Assembly (NCBI GenBank): GCA_021647785.1 | Contig: JAKIUC010000011.1 | Span: 17,060-81,059 of the forward strand | Reading direction: 5' to 3' | Source: Melioribacteraceae bacterium | Lineage (GTDB): Bacteria > Bacteroidota > Ignavibacteria > Ignavibacteriales > Melioribacteraceae | DNA: 64,000 bases | Shown: positions 43,370 to 53,099 of the stretch, piece by piece | Layout of the letters: each line of letters opens with the position of its first letter | Position numbering within the stretch: position 1 is the stretch's first letter | The notes under the pieces: model-generated | The model's database searches: none | Seen by the model: the letters and a program-made list of their open reading frames with translations, nothing else | Told to the model about the DNA's origin: nothing | Position numbers and translations under genes: made by a program

Positions 43370-44935
43370 TCAATTCAACTTTACAACCTTTTCAACTTTA
43401 TTTAGAAGCGAACCCGTTTCAACTAACTCAGAAACTTTATCAATATCGAGATACATAATTCTATCTTTACCCAATGGTGGCACGTGTTTTCTAATCTCTT
43501 TTAAGGCTGCATTTGTTCCTTTTCCACACTTAAGTGGTTTAAGAAACTCGATGCCTTGGGCTGCGGTTAGTAATTCAATTGAAATTACTTTTTGAACATT
43601 CTTTAAAATCTGAAAACATTTGCGAGATGCAATTGAACCCATTGAGTTATGATCTTCTTGGTTTGCAGATGTTGGAATTGAATCGACAGAAGCTGGATGA
43701 GAAAGAACTTTATTTTCTGAAACCAAACTTGCAGCTGTATATTGGGCAATCATAAAGCCAGAATTTAATCCTCCCTCTTTTGTTAAAAATCTTGGCAAAT
43801 CACTGAGTGAGCCATTGGTTAGTCGTTCAACTCTACGCTCCGCAACACTTGCTAATTCCGAAAGAGCAATGCTCATAAAATCCATTGCAAGAGCCATCGG
43901 CTGCCCATGAAAATTTCCACCTTCGAGATGCTCACCAACAAGTTGGTCGTCATCCTCTGGAAAAATCAATGGATTATCATTAACCGAATTCAACTCAATT
44001 TCAACACGCGAGCATACATAATTTACAGCATCCTTTGATGCACCATGTATTTGAGGAATGCAGCGGATTGAATAAGAGTCCTGCACTCTGTTGTCATTAG
44101 TTAGATGGGAGTTCCGTATTTCACTCCCATCAATTAAATTAAGCATATTATTGGCGGTTGTAGTTTGCCCCTCAAATGGACGAAGCATTTGAATTCGCTT
44201 ATCGTATGCCGTGTCTGTTCCTCGTAAAGCTTCGTGGCTTAGGGCTGCTGCAATATCAGAATATTTTAAAAGCCTCTTTGCCTGAATTGAAATGTAGGCT
44301 GCAAATGCTGTCATCATCTGTGTTCCGTTTATCAGTGCAAGTCCTTCTTTAGCTGAAAGTTTAACTGACACTAATCCAAACTTTTTTAATCCCGTTTTTG
44401 ATAAAATTGGTTTTACATTTTTCTTTGTTAAATATGTCAACTCTTTGAAGATTTGCACTTTCCCTTTTCCAATCATTGCAAGAACAAGATGTGCGAGTGG
44501 GGCTAAATCACCACTGGAGCCAACAGAGCCTTGCGAAGGGACTACCGGAATAATATTATTATTAATCATATCAATTAATAATTGCAATGTTGTTAACCTA
44601 ATACCAGAGTGACCACGAGCAAGGGCATTTACACGCAAAAGCATCATCACCTTTACAATAAAGGGGGGTAGCGGGTCTCCGACTCCAACCGAATGACTAA
44701 TAATTAAATTCTCTTGTAATTGTTCTAACTTTTCGTGAGAGATTTTAATATTTGCAAACTCGCCAAAGCCTGTTGTAATACCGTAAACAACTTCATCATC
44801 TGCGATCCATTTATCAACCATTGCACGAGCTTTCTTTACTCGTTTTTTCGATTCTGCCGAGAGTTCTATTTTATCTTTTCCTGAAAGAAATTTTTCAACT
44901 CCAGCAAGTGTTAATGACTTTCCATCAAGCTTCAT
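43370..44935 (-). CDS. hutH: Histidine ammonia-lyase (MIO-dependent)
   Basis: 521 aa. YGITTGFGEF at the N-terminal tyrosine loop; GSVGSSGDLAPLAH contains the MIO-forming tripeptide as Ser-Ser-Gly rather than the common Ala-Ser-Gly; NGTQMM, QDSYSIRCIPQIHGA, SVNDNPLIF and GGNFHGQPMALAMDF follow in order. It deaminates histidine to urocanate. No other hut gene is nearby, so histidine use may be encoded elsewhere; another aromatic amino acid lyase activity is possible. The subtilase gene follows on the same strand after about 20 bp. Confidence 0.87.
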   Translation of the reverse strand: MKLDGKSLTLAGVEKFLSGKDKIELSAESKKRVKKARAMVDKWIADDEVVYGITTGFGEFANIKISHEKLEQLQENLIISHSVGVGDPLPPFIVKVMMLLRVNALARGHSGIRLTTLQLLIDMINNNIIPVVPSQGSVGSSGDLAPLAHLVLAMIGKGKVQIFKELTYLTKKNVKPILSKTGLKKFGLVSVKLSAKEGLALINGTQMMTAFAAYISIQAKRLLKYSDIAAALSHEALRGTDTAYDKRIQMLRPFEGQTTTANNMLNLIDGSEIRNSHLTNDNRVQDSYSIRCIPQIHGASKDAVNYVCSRVEIELNSVNDNPLIFPEDDDQLVGEHLEGGNFHGQPMALAMDFMSIALSELASVAERRVERLTNGSLSDLPRFLTKEGGLNSGFMIAQYTAASLVSENKVLSHPASVDSIPTSANQEDHNSMGSIASRKCFQILKNVQKVISIELLTAAQGIEFLKPLKCGKGTNAALKEIRKHVPPLGKDRIMYLDIDKVSELVETGSLLNKVEKVVKLN

Positions 44936-45044
44936 TAGTAATCCAATAATTTTATTTTTATAGGAATAACTTTTTAAATTAATATAAAAGTTATTCTATT
45001 TTGATGATTGTTGCAAATGGTTAATTTACATGCTTAAAAATAAG

Positions 45045-45070
45045 TGTTGCAACATTAGATGTTATAACAT
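45045..45070. promoter_or_regulatory. Two palindromes upstream of the yceI-marR operon
   Basis: TGTTGCAACA (45045-45054) and ATGTTATAACAT (45059-45070), both perfect, 46-71 bp before the YceI start. They are good candidates for binding by the MarR-family protein encoded second in the operon. Confidence 0.5.
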
Positions 45071-45115
45071 ATATTGTGTGTGTTCATTTATTAAAAAATA
45101 AAAAAAGGAGATAAA

Positions 45116-45703
45116 ATGAAAAAGACAAATATAATATTCTTGCTGATTGCTTTTATAAGCACAACTCTATTTGCTCAAACAGAATGGAAGTTCGACAAAT
45201 CACATTCGGAAATTGGTTTTAATGTTACACACATGTTAATTTCAGAGGTTAGCGGTAATTTCAAAAAGTATCATGGCACTATTGTTTCACCAAACGACGA
45301 TTTTCAAGATGCCACAATTGAATTTGAAGCCCAAATCGCATCAATATTTACTGATAACGAAACACGAGACAAACACTTAAGATCGGATGATTTTTTCAAT
45401 GCAGAAAAATATCCTACATTAAGATTTGTTAGTAAATCGTTTACAAAGGTTGAAGGCAAAAACTATAAACTCGTGGGTAACCTTACAATTAAGAGTACTA
45501 CAAAAGAAGTTACATTTGCAGTTAAATATAACGGAACAATTACTGGACCATGGGGGAAAACGAGAGCAGGATTCAAAATAGTTGGGGAGATAGATCGCTT
45601 CGACTATAATTTGAACTGGAACAAAGCACTTGAAGCTGGAGGCTTAGTGGTTAGCAAAGAGGTTGAGTTAGAGATAAAACTTGAATTAATTAGAAAGAAA
45701 TAA
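45116..45703 (+). CDS. YceI-family periplasmic lipid-binding protein
   Basis: 195 aa, ATG with AAAGGAGAT upstream. Signal peptide at 1-20 (ending LFA). The YceI lipocalin-like barrel is clear: WKFDKSHSEIGFNVTHM, SIFTDNETRDKHLRSDDFFNAEKYPTLRFVSKSF, LTIKSTTKEVTFAVKYNG, FDYNLNWNKALEAGGLVVSKEVELEIKLE. Family members bind polyisoprenoid chains; in vivo roles are poorly defined. It is followed after 19 bp by a MarR regulator, a common pairing in Bacteroidota. Confidence 0.92.
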   Translation: MKKTNIIFLLIAFISTTLFAQTEWKFDKSHSEIGFNVTHMLISEVSGNFKKYHGTIVSPNDDFQDATIEFEAQIASIFTDNETRDKHLRSDDFFNAEKYPTLRFVSKSFTKVEGKNYKLVGNLTIKSTTKEVTFAVKYNGTITGPWGKTRAGFKIVGEIDRFDYNLNWNKALEAGGLVVSKEVELEIKLELIRKK

Positions 45704-45722
45704 TAAATCCTATAGAGAATGT

Positions 45723-46175
45723 ATGGCGAAATTAGAAGAAGAAATAAAGCAAAGTAAGTTTAAGAACGAATATGAAAAATTAGCCGTGAATATATTTTAT
45801 ACTCACGGCTGGTTAATAAGTAAACATTCTGGAATATTGAAAAAATTTGGCATAACAACGACACAGTATAATATTCTTAGAATATTACGTGGTCAACATC
45901 CCAATCCTGTCCCCATCTCTTTATTAAAAGAGAGAATGCTCGACAAAATGTGTGATGCATCACGCCTTGTTGATAGGCTGCGCACAAAGGGTTTTGTAAT
46001 TAGAAAAACCTGTAATGAGGATAGACGCAAGGTTAATGTTCTTATCTCTAAAAAGGGATTAAATATTTTGAACAAATTGGATGAAAGTAAAAATCAACTT
46101 GAACTCCATTTTAAAAACGTAAGCAAAACAGAAGCAAGAGAGATGAATTCTCTTTTAGATAAACTTAGGGGTTAA
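45723..46175 (+). CDS. MarR-family transcriptional regulator
   Basis: 150 aa. Winged-helix core: KKFGITTTQYNILRILRG, ERMLDKMCDASRLVDRLRTKGFVIRK, CNEDRRKVNVLISKKGL (the DxR wing). Dimerises through the terminal helices. It probably controls the yceI operon via the palindromes at 45045-45070, responding to an unknown, perhaps lipophilic, signal. Cys in the recognition wing region (KTCNED) could give redox sensitivity, which is speculative. Confidence 0.9.
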   Translation: MAKLEEEIKQSKFKNEYEKLAVNIFYTHGWLISKHSGILKKFGITTTQYNILRILRGQHPNPVPISLLKERMLDKMCDASRLVDRLRTKGFVIRKTCNEDRRKVNVLISKKGLNILNKLDESKNQLELHFKNVSKTEAREMNSLLDKLRG

Positions 46176-46458
46176 AGGGTGTTCCTACAATATTTGCAGC
46201 ACTTTGTATCGTAGTCATATCCTTCGGAAACACAGTTAGGGCAAACTTGCATTAATATTTTCTCACTCTTAACTTTTGTGAGTTCTGAAGTAACTATTAC
46301 TGTTGAAACTGCTATAATCCCATATCCAATAATCTATGATTGAAGCAAGTATTTGTCCAAGAGGAGTTTGCGGAGAAATATTCCCATAGCCAACAGTTGT
46401 TAGTGTTACAATTGCCCAATAAATTGAACGAGGAATATTTGTAAATCCATTTTCTTAA
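46172..46458 (-). pseudogene. Remnant of a two-helix potassium channel with C-terminal zinc ribbon
   Basis: Reading the minus strand from 46458: [25 protein letters not shown], the pore helix and TVGYG selectivity filter, then [14 protein letters not shown]; after one frameshift, [19 protein letters not shown] (inner helix) and VCPNCVSEGYDYDTKCCKYC, a CxxC...CxxC ribbon, ending at TAA 46172-46174. The first half of the channel is absent, so this is a 3' fragment with a frameshift. Its end overlaps the MarR stop. Confidence 0.75.
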
Positions 46459-46588
46459 TGAAAATTCTGATTTGGTCATCAACATTTACCATTCTTCATG
46501 TTTTTTTACCACTCATCATAATTCGTTATAAGTACTCTTCTTCAAACAATAAATTGCGACAGAAATTTTAAACTAAACGGATTATAAA

Positions 46589-47506
46589 ATGAAAACACCA
46601 AAACAATTTAGCACTATTTTAAGTACAACATTAGTAATCATTATTTTTTTTATAACTCTAACAAAAGCTGAAACAATTTCTTTCGATTCTTTCGACGCAA
46701 CGGTAACAGGTGAAGGGAATCCAATCGTTTTTATTCATGGATATGCTTCTGGCAAGAGTGTTTGGGATGAAACGGTTGATTATCTTAAATCAGATTTTCA
46801 ATGCCACGTAATCCAGATTGCTGGATTTGCAGGGAGAGACCCAATTAAAGTAGAAAGTTTTTTATCTAAATTAAAAGATGATATTGCTGAATATATAAAG
46901 GACAACAATCTTAAAAAGGTTATAATTGTAGGTCATAGCATGGGAGGTTTTCTCGCCTTATGGCTGGCATCAGAATATCCCGACCTGGTTTCAAAAGTTG
47001 TGAGTGTTGACGGGGTGCCATATTTATCTGCAATTGTTAATCCTGATGTTACACCTGAATCGCAAATGAATTTTGCAAAACAATCATTCAATTATGAAAA
47101 TGATTTTGCACAACGTGAAAATGCAATAACAGATGAACAGCTAAAACAGATGTTTATTACTATGACAATACACGAAGATAAAATTCCTGTTTTACTTGAG
47201 TGGACAAAAAAATCGGACACACGAACGCTTAACCAGACTATGTTTGAAATGATGACAACCGATATAAGAGAAAACGTAAAAAATATTAAGGTACCTGTTT
47301 TGGTTTTAGGGGCATGGATTGCTTACAAGGGCTACGGAGCAACAAAGGAGAGCACATTAAAATTATATGAATTACAATTTCAAAATGTTAATAATTGCAA
47401 AATAACATTGACTAATAAAGGAAAACATTTTATTATGTGGGATGATTTTGAGTGGTATTCGTCCACAATAAAAGAATTTTTGCAAAAACAAACTAATAAA
47501 CTATAG
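46589..47506 (+). CDS. Secreted alpha/beta-hydrolase
   Basis: 305 aa. Signal peptide/hydrophobic leader at about 12-28. Fold motifs: VFIHGYASGKSVWDE (oxyanion loop), IIVGHSMGGFLAL (nucleophile Ser), a cap region (about 150-225), VPVLVLGAW near the acid strand, and a C-terminal His in KGKHFIMWDD. It resembles haloperoxidase/esterase-type hydrolases; the substrate is unknown. It stands alone upstream of the LytS/LytTR pair. Confidence 0.8.
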   Translation: MKTPKQFSTILSTTLVIIIFFITLTKAETISFDSFDATVTGEGNPIVFIHGYASGKSVWDETVDYLKSDFQCHVIQIAGFAGRDPIKVESFLSKLKDDIAEYIKDNNLKKVIIVGHSMGGFLALWLASEYPDLVSKVVSVDGVPYLSAIVNPDVTPESQMNFAKQSFNYENDFAQRENAITDEQLKQMFITMTIHEDKIPVLLEWTKKSDTRTLNQTMFEMMTTDIRENVKNIKVPVLVLGAWIAYKGYGATKESTLKLYELQFQNVNNCKITLTNKGKHFIMWDDFEWYSSTIKEFLQKQTNKL

Positions 47507-47638
47507 AATACTTACTGGCAAGGATAAAATCTCAGAACGATTTGCCTTGCCTATTTTAATGGAAATCACTTTTGTAAAGTAAATTTTGAAAGAATGAAAA
47601 CATTAAGAAATTTTGTTATACAAAGCAATTGTTAACGG

Positions 47639-48670
47639 ATGAAAACCAAAATGATTTACTGGATTTGTCAAATATTTGGATGGAGTATTTATTTATCGCT
47701 TGGGCTAATTATATCTAGTAATTCTAATATTGATACTCTAAAATGGTTTCCTGTTATGTTTATAAAAACAAGTTTACTTCTTTTTATGACTCATCGTTTA
47801 AGAAACTATATAATAAAAACAGACCTATTAAATCTTCCAACCCGAAAAATTATTTTTACAGTTGTTATTGCAGTTGTTATTATCTCTGCAACTGCCAATA
47901 TTGTTACTTCTATTTTAATGCTCCAACCTTTCGAGTTAATTACGTGGGAACAATATAGTGTTAAAGCATTGTTTTATTATTTTTTAAACGAGTGTTTTAT
48001 TGTTGCTGTTTGGCTCTCTATTTATTTTGTAGCAGCTTTTATAAAGAAGAACAGAGTGCGTGAAATTGAAAAATTGCAACTCGAAGTTATTGCACGAGAA
48101 TCTCAAATGGATTCATTAAAAGCACAGATAAATCCACATTTTATCTTCAATAGTTTGAACAATATTCGTTCACTGATTTTTGAGAATCCCAAGAAAGCTG
48201 GAGATATGATAACACATCTTTCCGATCTTCTTAGATATTCAATTAAACATAATGATTCAGGAAAGGAAACAATACAACATGAACTTAATGTTGTAAAGGA
48301 TTATCTAAAATTACAATCAATACATCTCGAAGAGAGACTAAACTATTCAATTTATGTAGATGAAAACTTGCTCAATGTTAAAGTTCCTTCAATGTCTATT
48401 CAGCTTTTGGTTGAAAATGCAGTTAAACATGGTGTTTTAGATTTGCTGGATGGTGGTTCAATCAATATTAATATTTATAACATGGATGAAAATGCTATTA
48501 TTGAAATTTCAAATACAGGTGAAATTATAGAAAAATCTCAAAACACAAAGATTGGTATTAAAAATGTTTCCGATAGATTGAGATTGATGTTTGGAAGTAA
48601 TGCACAATTAACACTAAGCCAAACAAAAAAAAATCTCGTAACAGCAAAATTTAATGTGCCATTAAACTAA
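47639..48670 (+). CDS. LytS/YehU-type sensor histidine kinase
   Basis: 343 aa. Four transmembrane helices in residues about 8-135, a short linker helix, then the His_kinase domain with LKAQINPHFIFNSLNNIRSLI (phospho-acceptor His in NPHF) and a HATPase region (SIQLLVENAVKHGV, IGIKNVSDRLRLMFG). This class phosphorylates LytTR regulators. The partner is the next gene, 6 bp downstream. The stimulus is likely a membrane or cell-envelope state. Confidence 0.9.
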   Translation: MKTKMIYWICQIFGWSIYLSLGLIISSNSNIDTLKWFPVMFIKTSLLLFMTHRLRNYIIKTDLLNLPTRKIIFTVVIAVVIISATANIVTSILMLQPFELITWEQYSVKALFYYFLNECFIVAVWLSIYFVAAFIKKNRVREIEKLQLEVIARESQMDSLKAQINPHFIFNSLNNIRSLIFENPKKAGDMITHLSDLLRYSIKHNDSGKETIQHELNVVKDYLKLQSIHLEERLNYSIYVDENLLNVKVPSMSIQLLVENAVKHGVLDLLDGGSININIYNMDENAIIEISNTGEIIEKSQNTKIGIKNVSDRLRLMFGSNAQLTLSQTKKNLVTAKFNVPLN

Positions 48671-48676
48671 AATATT

Positions 48677-49384
48677 ATGAAAGTTATTATTATTGATGAT
48701 TCCAGATTAGCACGAAATGAATTAATAAGACTTCTTTCTGCGAAGCCAACTATAGAAATAATTGGTGAAGCTGCTAATCCGGATCAGGCAAAAAATATTA
48801 TTGAAGAGAAAAAGCCAGATGTCATTTTTCTGGATATTCAGATGCCTGGTAAATCTGGTTTCGATTTGTTAGAAGAATTGGAGTTTATACCTAAAGTGAT
48901 TTTTACAACCGCTTATGATCAATATGCTTTAAAAGCATTTGAATTTAATGCACTTGATTATTTACTTAAGCCGATTGATAGCGAAAGACTTGCAGAAGCT
49001 TTGATTAAAGTTGCTAATGTTGATCCCGAAGTAAGTAAAGCAAAAGATTTTTATATAACAGATCAGTTTTTTATTAAAGATGGAAATAAATGCTGGTTTG
49101 TAAAACTAAAGGAGATAAAATATTTTGAAGTTGATGGTAACTATTCAAGAGTTTGTTTTGGAAATAAATCGCCGATGATTCCCAGGACTTTAAATTACCT
49201 TGAGGAAAGATTAAATCCGGCTATCTTTTTCCGGGCTAATAGAAAACAGATAATAAATATTGATTGGATATTAAAAATTGAAACATGGTTTAACGGTACT
49301 TTTAAAGTTGTGTTAAAAGATCAGACAGAAATTGACGTTTCCAGAAGGCAGGCTGGTAAACTGAAAGAATTAATGAGCTTTTAA
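48677..49384 (+). CDS. LytTR-family response regulator
   Basis: 235 aa. Receiver (about 1-120) with DDSRLARNEL, the phospho-acceptor in DVIFLDIQMPGKSG, TTAYDQYALKAF and LLKPID; LytTR DNA-binding domain (about 135-235) with FFIKDGNKCWFV, IKYFEVDGNYSRV and FFRANRKQIINI. Binds direct-repeat DNA sites upstream of its targets, which are not evident in this window. Operon with the LytS-type kinase. Confidence 0.92.
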   Translation: MKVIIIDDSRLARNELIRLLSAKPTIEIIGEAANPDQAKNIIEEKKPDVIFLDIQMPGKSGFDLLEELEFIPKVIFTTAYDQYALKAFEFNALDYLLKPIDSERLAEALIKVANVDPEVSKAKDFYITDQFFIKDGNKCWFVKLKEIKYFEVDGNYSRVCFGNKSPMIPRTLNYLEERLNPAIFFRANRKQIINIDWILKIETWFNGTFKVVLKDQTEIDVSRRQAGKLKELMSF

Positions 49385-49406
49385 ATACTTAATTAATATC
49401 TAACCT

Positions 49407-50324
49407 TTAACCAATTGCATTTCTTACAAATCCGTCTGCTTTTTCGAGACGTATTTTGGCTTCTTCCAAATCTACATTTGCAAGAATCATAACAAGTGCA
49501 GTCTTTACATGTCCTTCAGATTTATTTAAATATTCTGTAGCTTCATCGTACTCAACGCCAGTAATCATCATAACAATTCGCTTTGAACGTTCAACAAGTT
49601 TTTTATTCGTCTGCTGTAAATCTATCATCATGTTTTCGTATGTTTTACCAAGACGAACAAATGCTGTGGTAGTAAGCATATTCAGAACTAACTTCTGTGC
49701 AGTACCACTTTTCATTCTTGTTGAACCCATTACTACTTCTGGCCCAACGTGCGGACACATTGCAATATCAACTTCATCAATGTTAAAAGTATCTCGTGGA
49801 GTTGCAGTAATGTATAGTGTGGTTGCACCAATCTCTTTTGCCTTTTTAACGGCACCAATTACGTAGGGTGTTCTACGGCTTGCAGCAATTCCGCAAACAA
49901 CATCTTTTGAAGTTACACCAGCAGCTACAACATCTTCAGCCCCATTGCTTTCAAAGTCTTCAGCCCCTTCCTGAGCTGTGAACATAGCTTCTTTTCCGCC
50001 GGCAATTAATCCGTTAATAAGTCCGTTCGGTGCACCAAAAGTTGGAGGGCACTCCGATGCATCAACAACGCCAAGGCGTCCGCTTGTGCCAGCACCAAAA
50101 TAGAAAAGTCGTCCACCATTTTTAATGGCTTCAACTATTGCATCAACCGCTTTTGCGATGTACGGTATTTCAGCCTCAACCGCTGTTGGAACATTTTTAT
50201 CTTCGTTATTAATTATCGCAAGAATTTCTTCTGTGGATTGTATATCAATATTAACAGAGTTGGGGTTTTTTTGTTCGGTAGAGAGTTTGCTTATTTCATC
50301 AAATAGTCTTTTTTCTTTTGTCAT
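49407..50324 (-). CDS. murQ: N-acetylmuramic acid 6-phosphate etherase
   Basis: 305 aa. SIS-domain signature LFYFGAGTSGRLGVVDASECPPTFG, then EGAEDFESNG, GIAASRRTPYVIGA and VVMGSTRMKSGTAQKLVLNML. It removes lactate from MurNAc 6-phosphate to give GlcNAc 6-phosphate during cell-wall recycling. Its start overlaps the stop of rsmG by four bases, so it is read at the end of the mnmE-mnmG-rsmG run. The hexosaminidase at 15918 may feed the same pathway. Confidence 0.94.
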   Translation of the reverse strand: MTKEKRLFDEISKLSTEQKNPNSVNIDIQSTEEILAIINNEDKNVPTAVEAEIPYIAKAVDAIVEAIKNGGRLFYFGAGTSGRLGVVDASECPPTFGAPNGLINGLIAGGKEAMFTAQEGAEDFESNGAEDVVAAGVTSKDVVCGIAASRRTPYVIGAVKKAKEIGATTLYITATPRDTFNIDEVDIAMCPHVGPEVVMGSTRMKSGTAQKLVLNMLTTTAFVRLGKTYENMMIDLQQTNKKLVERSKRIVMMITGVEYDEATEYLNKSEGHVKTALVMILANVDLEEAKIRLEKADGFVRNAIG

Positions 50325-51013
50325 TTTATTAACTCAAGCAAAACTAATTTTTTATCCTTCTCGTTTCTACTGTTCGATGGTTTATAAGCCAATTCAAAAA
50401 TTGTATGTTTTTTTATATATGCACCATACTTTGTTTTGGCTGTGTTAAATTCCTCTGTAAGGTCTCCCCCTTTTATTGTCATCAAATATGCTTTATCTTT
50501 TATAAGCGGTAATGAATATCGAAACAAAATTATTAACGGAACAGTTGCACGACTAACTATTAAATCAAAACTGTTTGCATGTTTCGTTTTAAATTCATCA
50601 CTTTCAACTCTGCCGTTTTCAACTTTAAGTTTACCAAGTTTAAGTGTTTTGATAAATTCAGACACGGCGTCTGTTTTTTTTGTGGTTGAATCAACAAGCA
50701 CTCCTCGCATCATTGGACGAATAATTGAAAGCGGAATTCCAGGAAACCCGCCACCAGTACCAATATCTAAAAAACGAGTAACTCTATCCGGCATGAATTC
50801 AGAAATTAACGCAGAGATGAAAATATGGTTTTCTATTATTTGATCTTCGTCTTTTCGTGAAATTAAATTTACTGTTTTATTTTTATTTACCACGAGATCT
50901 GCATATCTTGCTAAACGATCTAATTGATATTCGTCTGGGTGAATATCGTTTTCCCAAAATATTTTTTTTAGCTGGTGTAAATGTTTTCCTTCTTTTCCCA
51001 AAAAAATCCTCAA
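50321..51013 (-). CDS. rsmG: 16S rRNA (guanine-527-N7)-methyltransferase RsmG
   Basis: 230 aa. N-terminal cap (WENDIHPDEYQLDRLARYADLVV), then NLISRKDEDQIIENHI, SAM motif RFLDIGTGGGFPGIPLSII and VDSTTKKTDAVSEF, and SFDLIVSRAT. It methylates G527 of 16S rRNA. It follows mnmG after 10 bp, the widely conserved gidA-gidB order. Confidence 0.93.
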   Translation of the reverse strand: MRIFLGKEGKHLHQLKKIFWENDIHPDEYQLDRLARYADLVVNKNKTVNLISRKDEDQIIENHIFISALISEFMPDRVTRFLDIGTGGGFPGIPLSIIRPMMRGVLVDSTTKKTDAVSEFIKTLKLGKLKVENGRVESDEFKTKHANSFDLIVSRATVPLIILFRYSLPLIKDKAYLMTIKGGDLTEEFNTAKTKYGAYIKKHTIFELAYKPSNSRNEKDKKLVLLELIK

Positions 51014-51023
51014 AAGTTAAATT

Positions 51024-52922
51024 TTAATTCCGCAAATATACTAATAAAATAGATATATCAGAAGGAGTAACTCCAGAAATTCTGGATGCCTGACCAATTG
51101 TTCGTGGTTTAATTTTATCCAGTTTTTCTCTACCTTCTGCCGAGATTTGTTTAATCTCTGCAAACTTAAAATCGAGTGGTATTTTCACTTTTTCCAACTT
51201 CTCCATTTTAGCAATCATTTCATATTGGCGTGTTATATAGCCTTCAAATTTCAATTCTATTTCTATCTGCTCTAAAACTTTTTCATCTGCAAGAATTTCG
51301 TCTAAAGTGGTGCTGTGGGTCTTTTTGTCCCACTTTAATAACTCTTTTAATTTTACTTCTGGTCGTTTAGTTATTTTTGCAGCACTTTCTGAATTATCTA
51401 ATTTGGACGAGCCAATTATTTCAAAATATTGATCTACTTCTTTTGGTTTATATTTAATTTCTGCCAGTAATTCTTTCCCAGAAGTAATTAAAATTTCTCG
51501 CTCTTTTAACTCATCAAATTTCTCTTTTGGAATAAGTCCAAATTCATATCCATATTTAAGCAATCTTCTGTCGGCATTATCCTGCCGTAAAATTAAACGA
51601 TGTTCTGCACGCGATGTAAACATTCGATAAGGCTCATTTGTAGATTTTCCCACAAGGTCATCAATTAAAACACCAATGTATGATTCGCTTCTCTCAAGAG
51701 TAAACTCAGCACGTTTCCCTTTCGACAAATTGGAGTTTTTAATTTTAAGTGCAGCATTAATTCCGGCAATTAAACCTTGAGCCGCAGCCTCTTCATATCC
51801 GGACGTTCCATTTATTTGACCCGCAAAATAGAGTCCACTTATTTTTTTTGTTTCCAGAGTTAAATCAACTTGGTAGGGTGGAAAATAATCATACTCAACT
51901 GCATAAGCCGGGCGAATCATTTTTACATTTTCCAAACCCTTAATTAAACGAAGTGCTTCAAGTTGAATATCAGCCGGCAACGAGGATGAAAAGCCATTCA
52001 GATAAATTTCATTACTATTTAAGCCTTCTGGCTCTAAAAAAAGCTGATGCTGCGGTTTATCGTGAAAACGAACTATTTTATCTTCAATTGAAGGACAATA
52101 GCGTGGACCAGCACCATTTATTAAACCAGAAAAAAGTGGTGAGTCCTTAAATCCTTTCTCTAATACTTTGTGAACCTCCACATTTGTGTATGTTATATGG
52201 CAGCTAACCTGAGGGAGAAACGGAAACTTCGATTTATCTGTAAATATTGAGAATGGTTCCGGAATATCATCTCCAGCCTGTTCGGTTAATACTGAGAAAT
52301 CGATTGTGGCACTATCTAAACGTGGAGGAGTTCCTGTTTTAAGTTTTCCAAACTCAAACCCCATTGCTGCAATTGATTGAGTTACCCCCAGAGACGGTGG
52401 CTCTCCAAATCTTCCACCGGCAGTTGCTTTAAGCCCTGTGTACATTAAACCACTTAAAAAAGTCCCCGCTGTTAATATTACTGCTTTGCATTTTATTTCT
52501 TCCCCTTTTGAAGTTTTAACACCAACAATCTGTTTGTTTTCTTCAAAAATCTCAACGATAGTGTCCTCTAAAATATCAAGAGATTTCTCGGAGTTAATAA
52601 TTCGTGTAGCTTCTTTTTCATATAACTCTCTATCAGATTGACATCTACCCGCCCAAACAGCAGGACCTTTCGATTTATTTAAAATTCTAAATTGAATTCC
52701 TGTATTGTCAGCAATTTGCCCCATAACTCCACCAAGCACATCTACTTCATGTACAAGGTGTCCCTTTGCACTTCCTCCAACGGCAGGGTTGCAGCTCATG
52801 CGTCCAAACGCAGACTTATCCATTGTAACAATTAATGTTGAAACACCCATCTTTGCCGAAGCCATTGCTGCTTCAACACCCGCATGACCCCCACCTATAA
52901 CTATTACATCATAGTTTTTCAT
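51024..52922 (-). CDS. mnmG: tRNA U34 carboxymethylaminomethyl synthase subunit MnmG
   Basis: 632 aa. FAD-binding N-terminus [89 protein letters not shown] and the C-terminal MnmE/tRNA-binding domain [16 protein letters not shown]. It works with MnmE to modify the wobble uridine of several tRNAs. Length and all motifs are normal. Confidence 0.96.
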   Translation of the reverse strand: MKNYDVIVIGGGHAGVEAAMASAKMGVSTLIVTMDKSAFGRMSCNPAVGGSAKGHLVHEVDVLGGVMGQIADNTGIQFRILNKSKGPAVWAGRCQSDRELYEKEATRIINSEKSLDILEDTIVEIFEENKQIVGVKTSKGEEIKCKAVILTAGTFLSGLMYTGLKATAGGRFGEPPSLGVTQSIAAMGFEFGKLKTGTPPRLDSATIDFSVLTEQAGDDIPEPFSIFTDKSKFPFLPQVSCHITYTNVEVHKVLEKGFKDSPLFSGLINGAGPRYCPSIEDKIVRFHDKPQHQLFLEPEGLNSNEIYLNGFSSSLPADIQLEALRLIKGLENVKMIRPAYAVEYDYFPPYQVDLTLETKKISGLYFAGQINGTSGYEEAAAQGLIAGINAALKIKNSNLSKGKRAEFTLERSESYIGVLIDDLVGKSTNEPYRMFTSRAEHRLILRQDNADRRLLKYGYEFGLIPKEKFDELKEREILITSGKELLAEIKYKPKEVDQYFEIIGSSKLDNSESAAKITKRPEVKLKELLKWDKKTHSTTLDEILADEKVLEQIEIELKFEGYITRQYEMIAKMEKLEKVKIPLDFKFAEIKQISAEGREKLDKIKPRTIGQASRISGVTPSDISILLVYLRN

Positions 52923-52958
52923 TTTATTCTATATTTCCTTTCTACTCGTTAAAAATAT

Positions 52959-52974
52959 TGTTTCACGTGAAACA
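52959..52974. promoter_or_regulatory. parS site 1 (ParB binding)
   Basis: TGTTTCACGTGAAACA, the exact 16-bp parS consensus, in the mnmG-mnmE gap. ParB loads here to organise and segregate the origin region. Confidence 0.92.
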
Positions 52975-53015
52975 ATTAAGAATGATTATAACATTTTTCA
53001 ATTTCTCAAACAAAG

Positions 53016-53031
53016 TGTTTCACGTGAAACA
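53016..53031. promoter_or_regulatory. parS site 2 (ParB binding)
   Basis: A second perfect TGTTTCACGTGAAACA, 57 bp from the first. The pairing and the origin-proximal location support function. parA and parB are not in the window. Confidence 0.92.
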
Positions 53032-53099
53032 AGAATGGTTAATGCCGTTCAAAAATTATTGTTAACAAAGTATTCTAAACAGCTATCTTTTAAGTAGGG

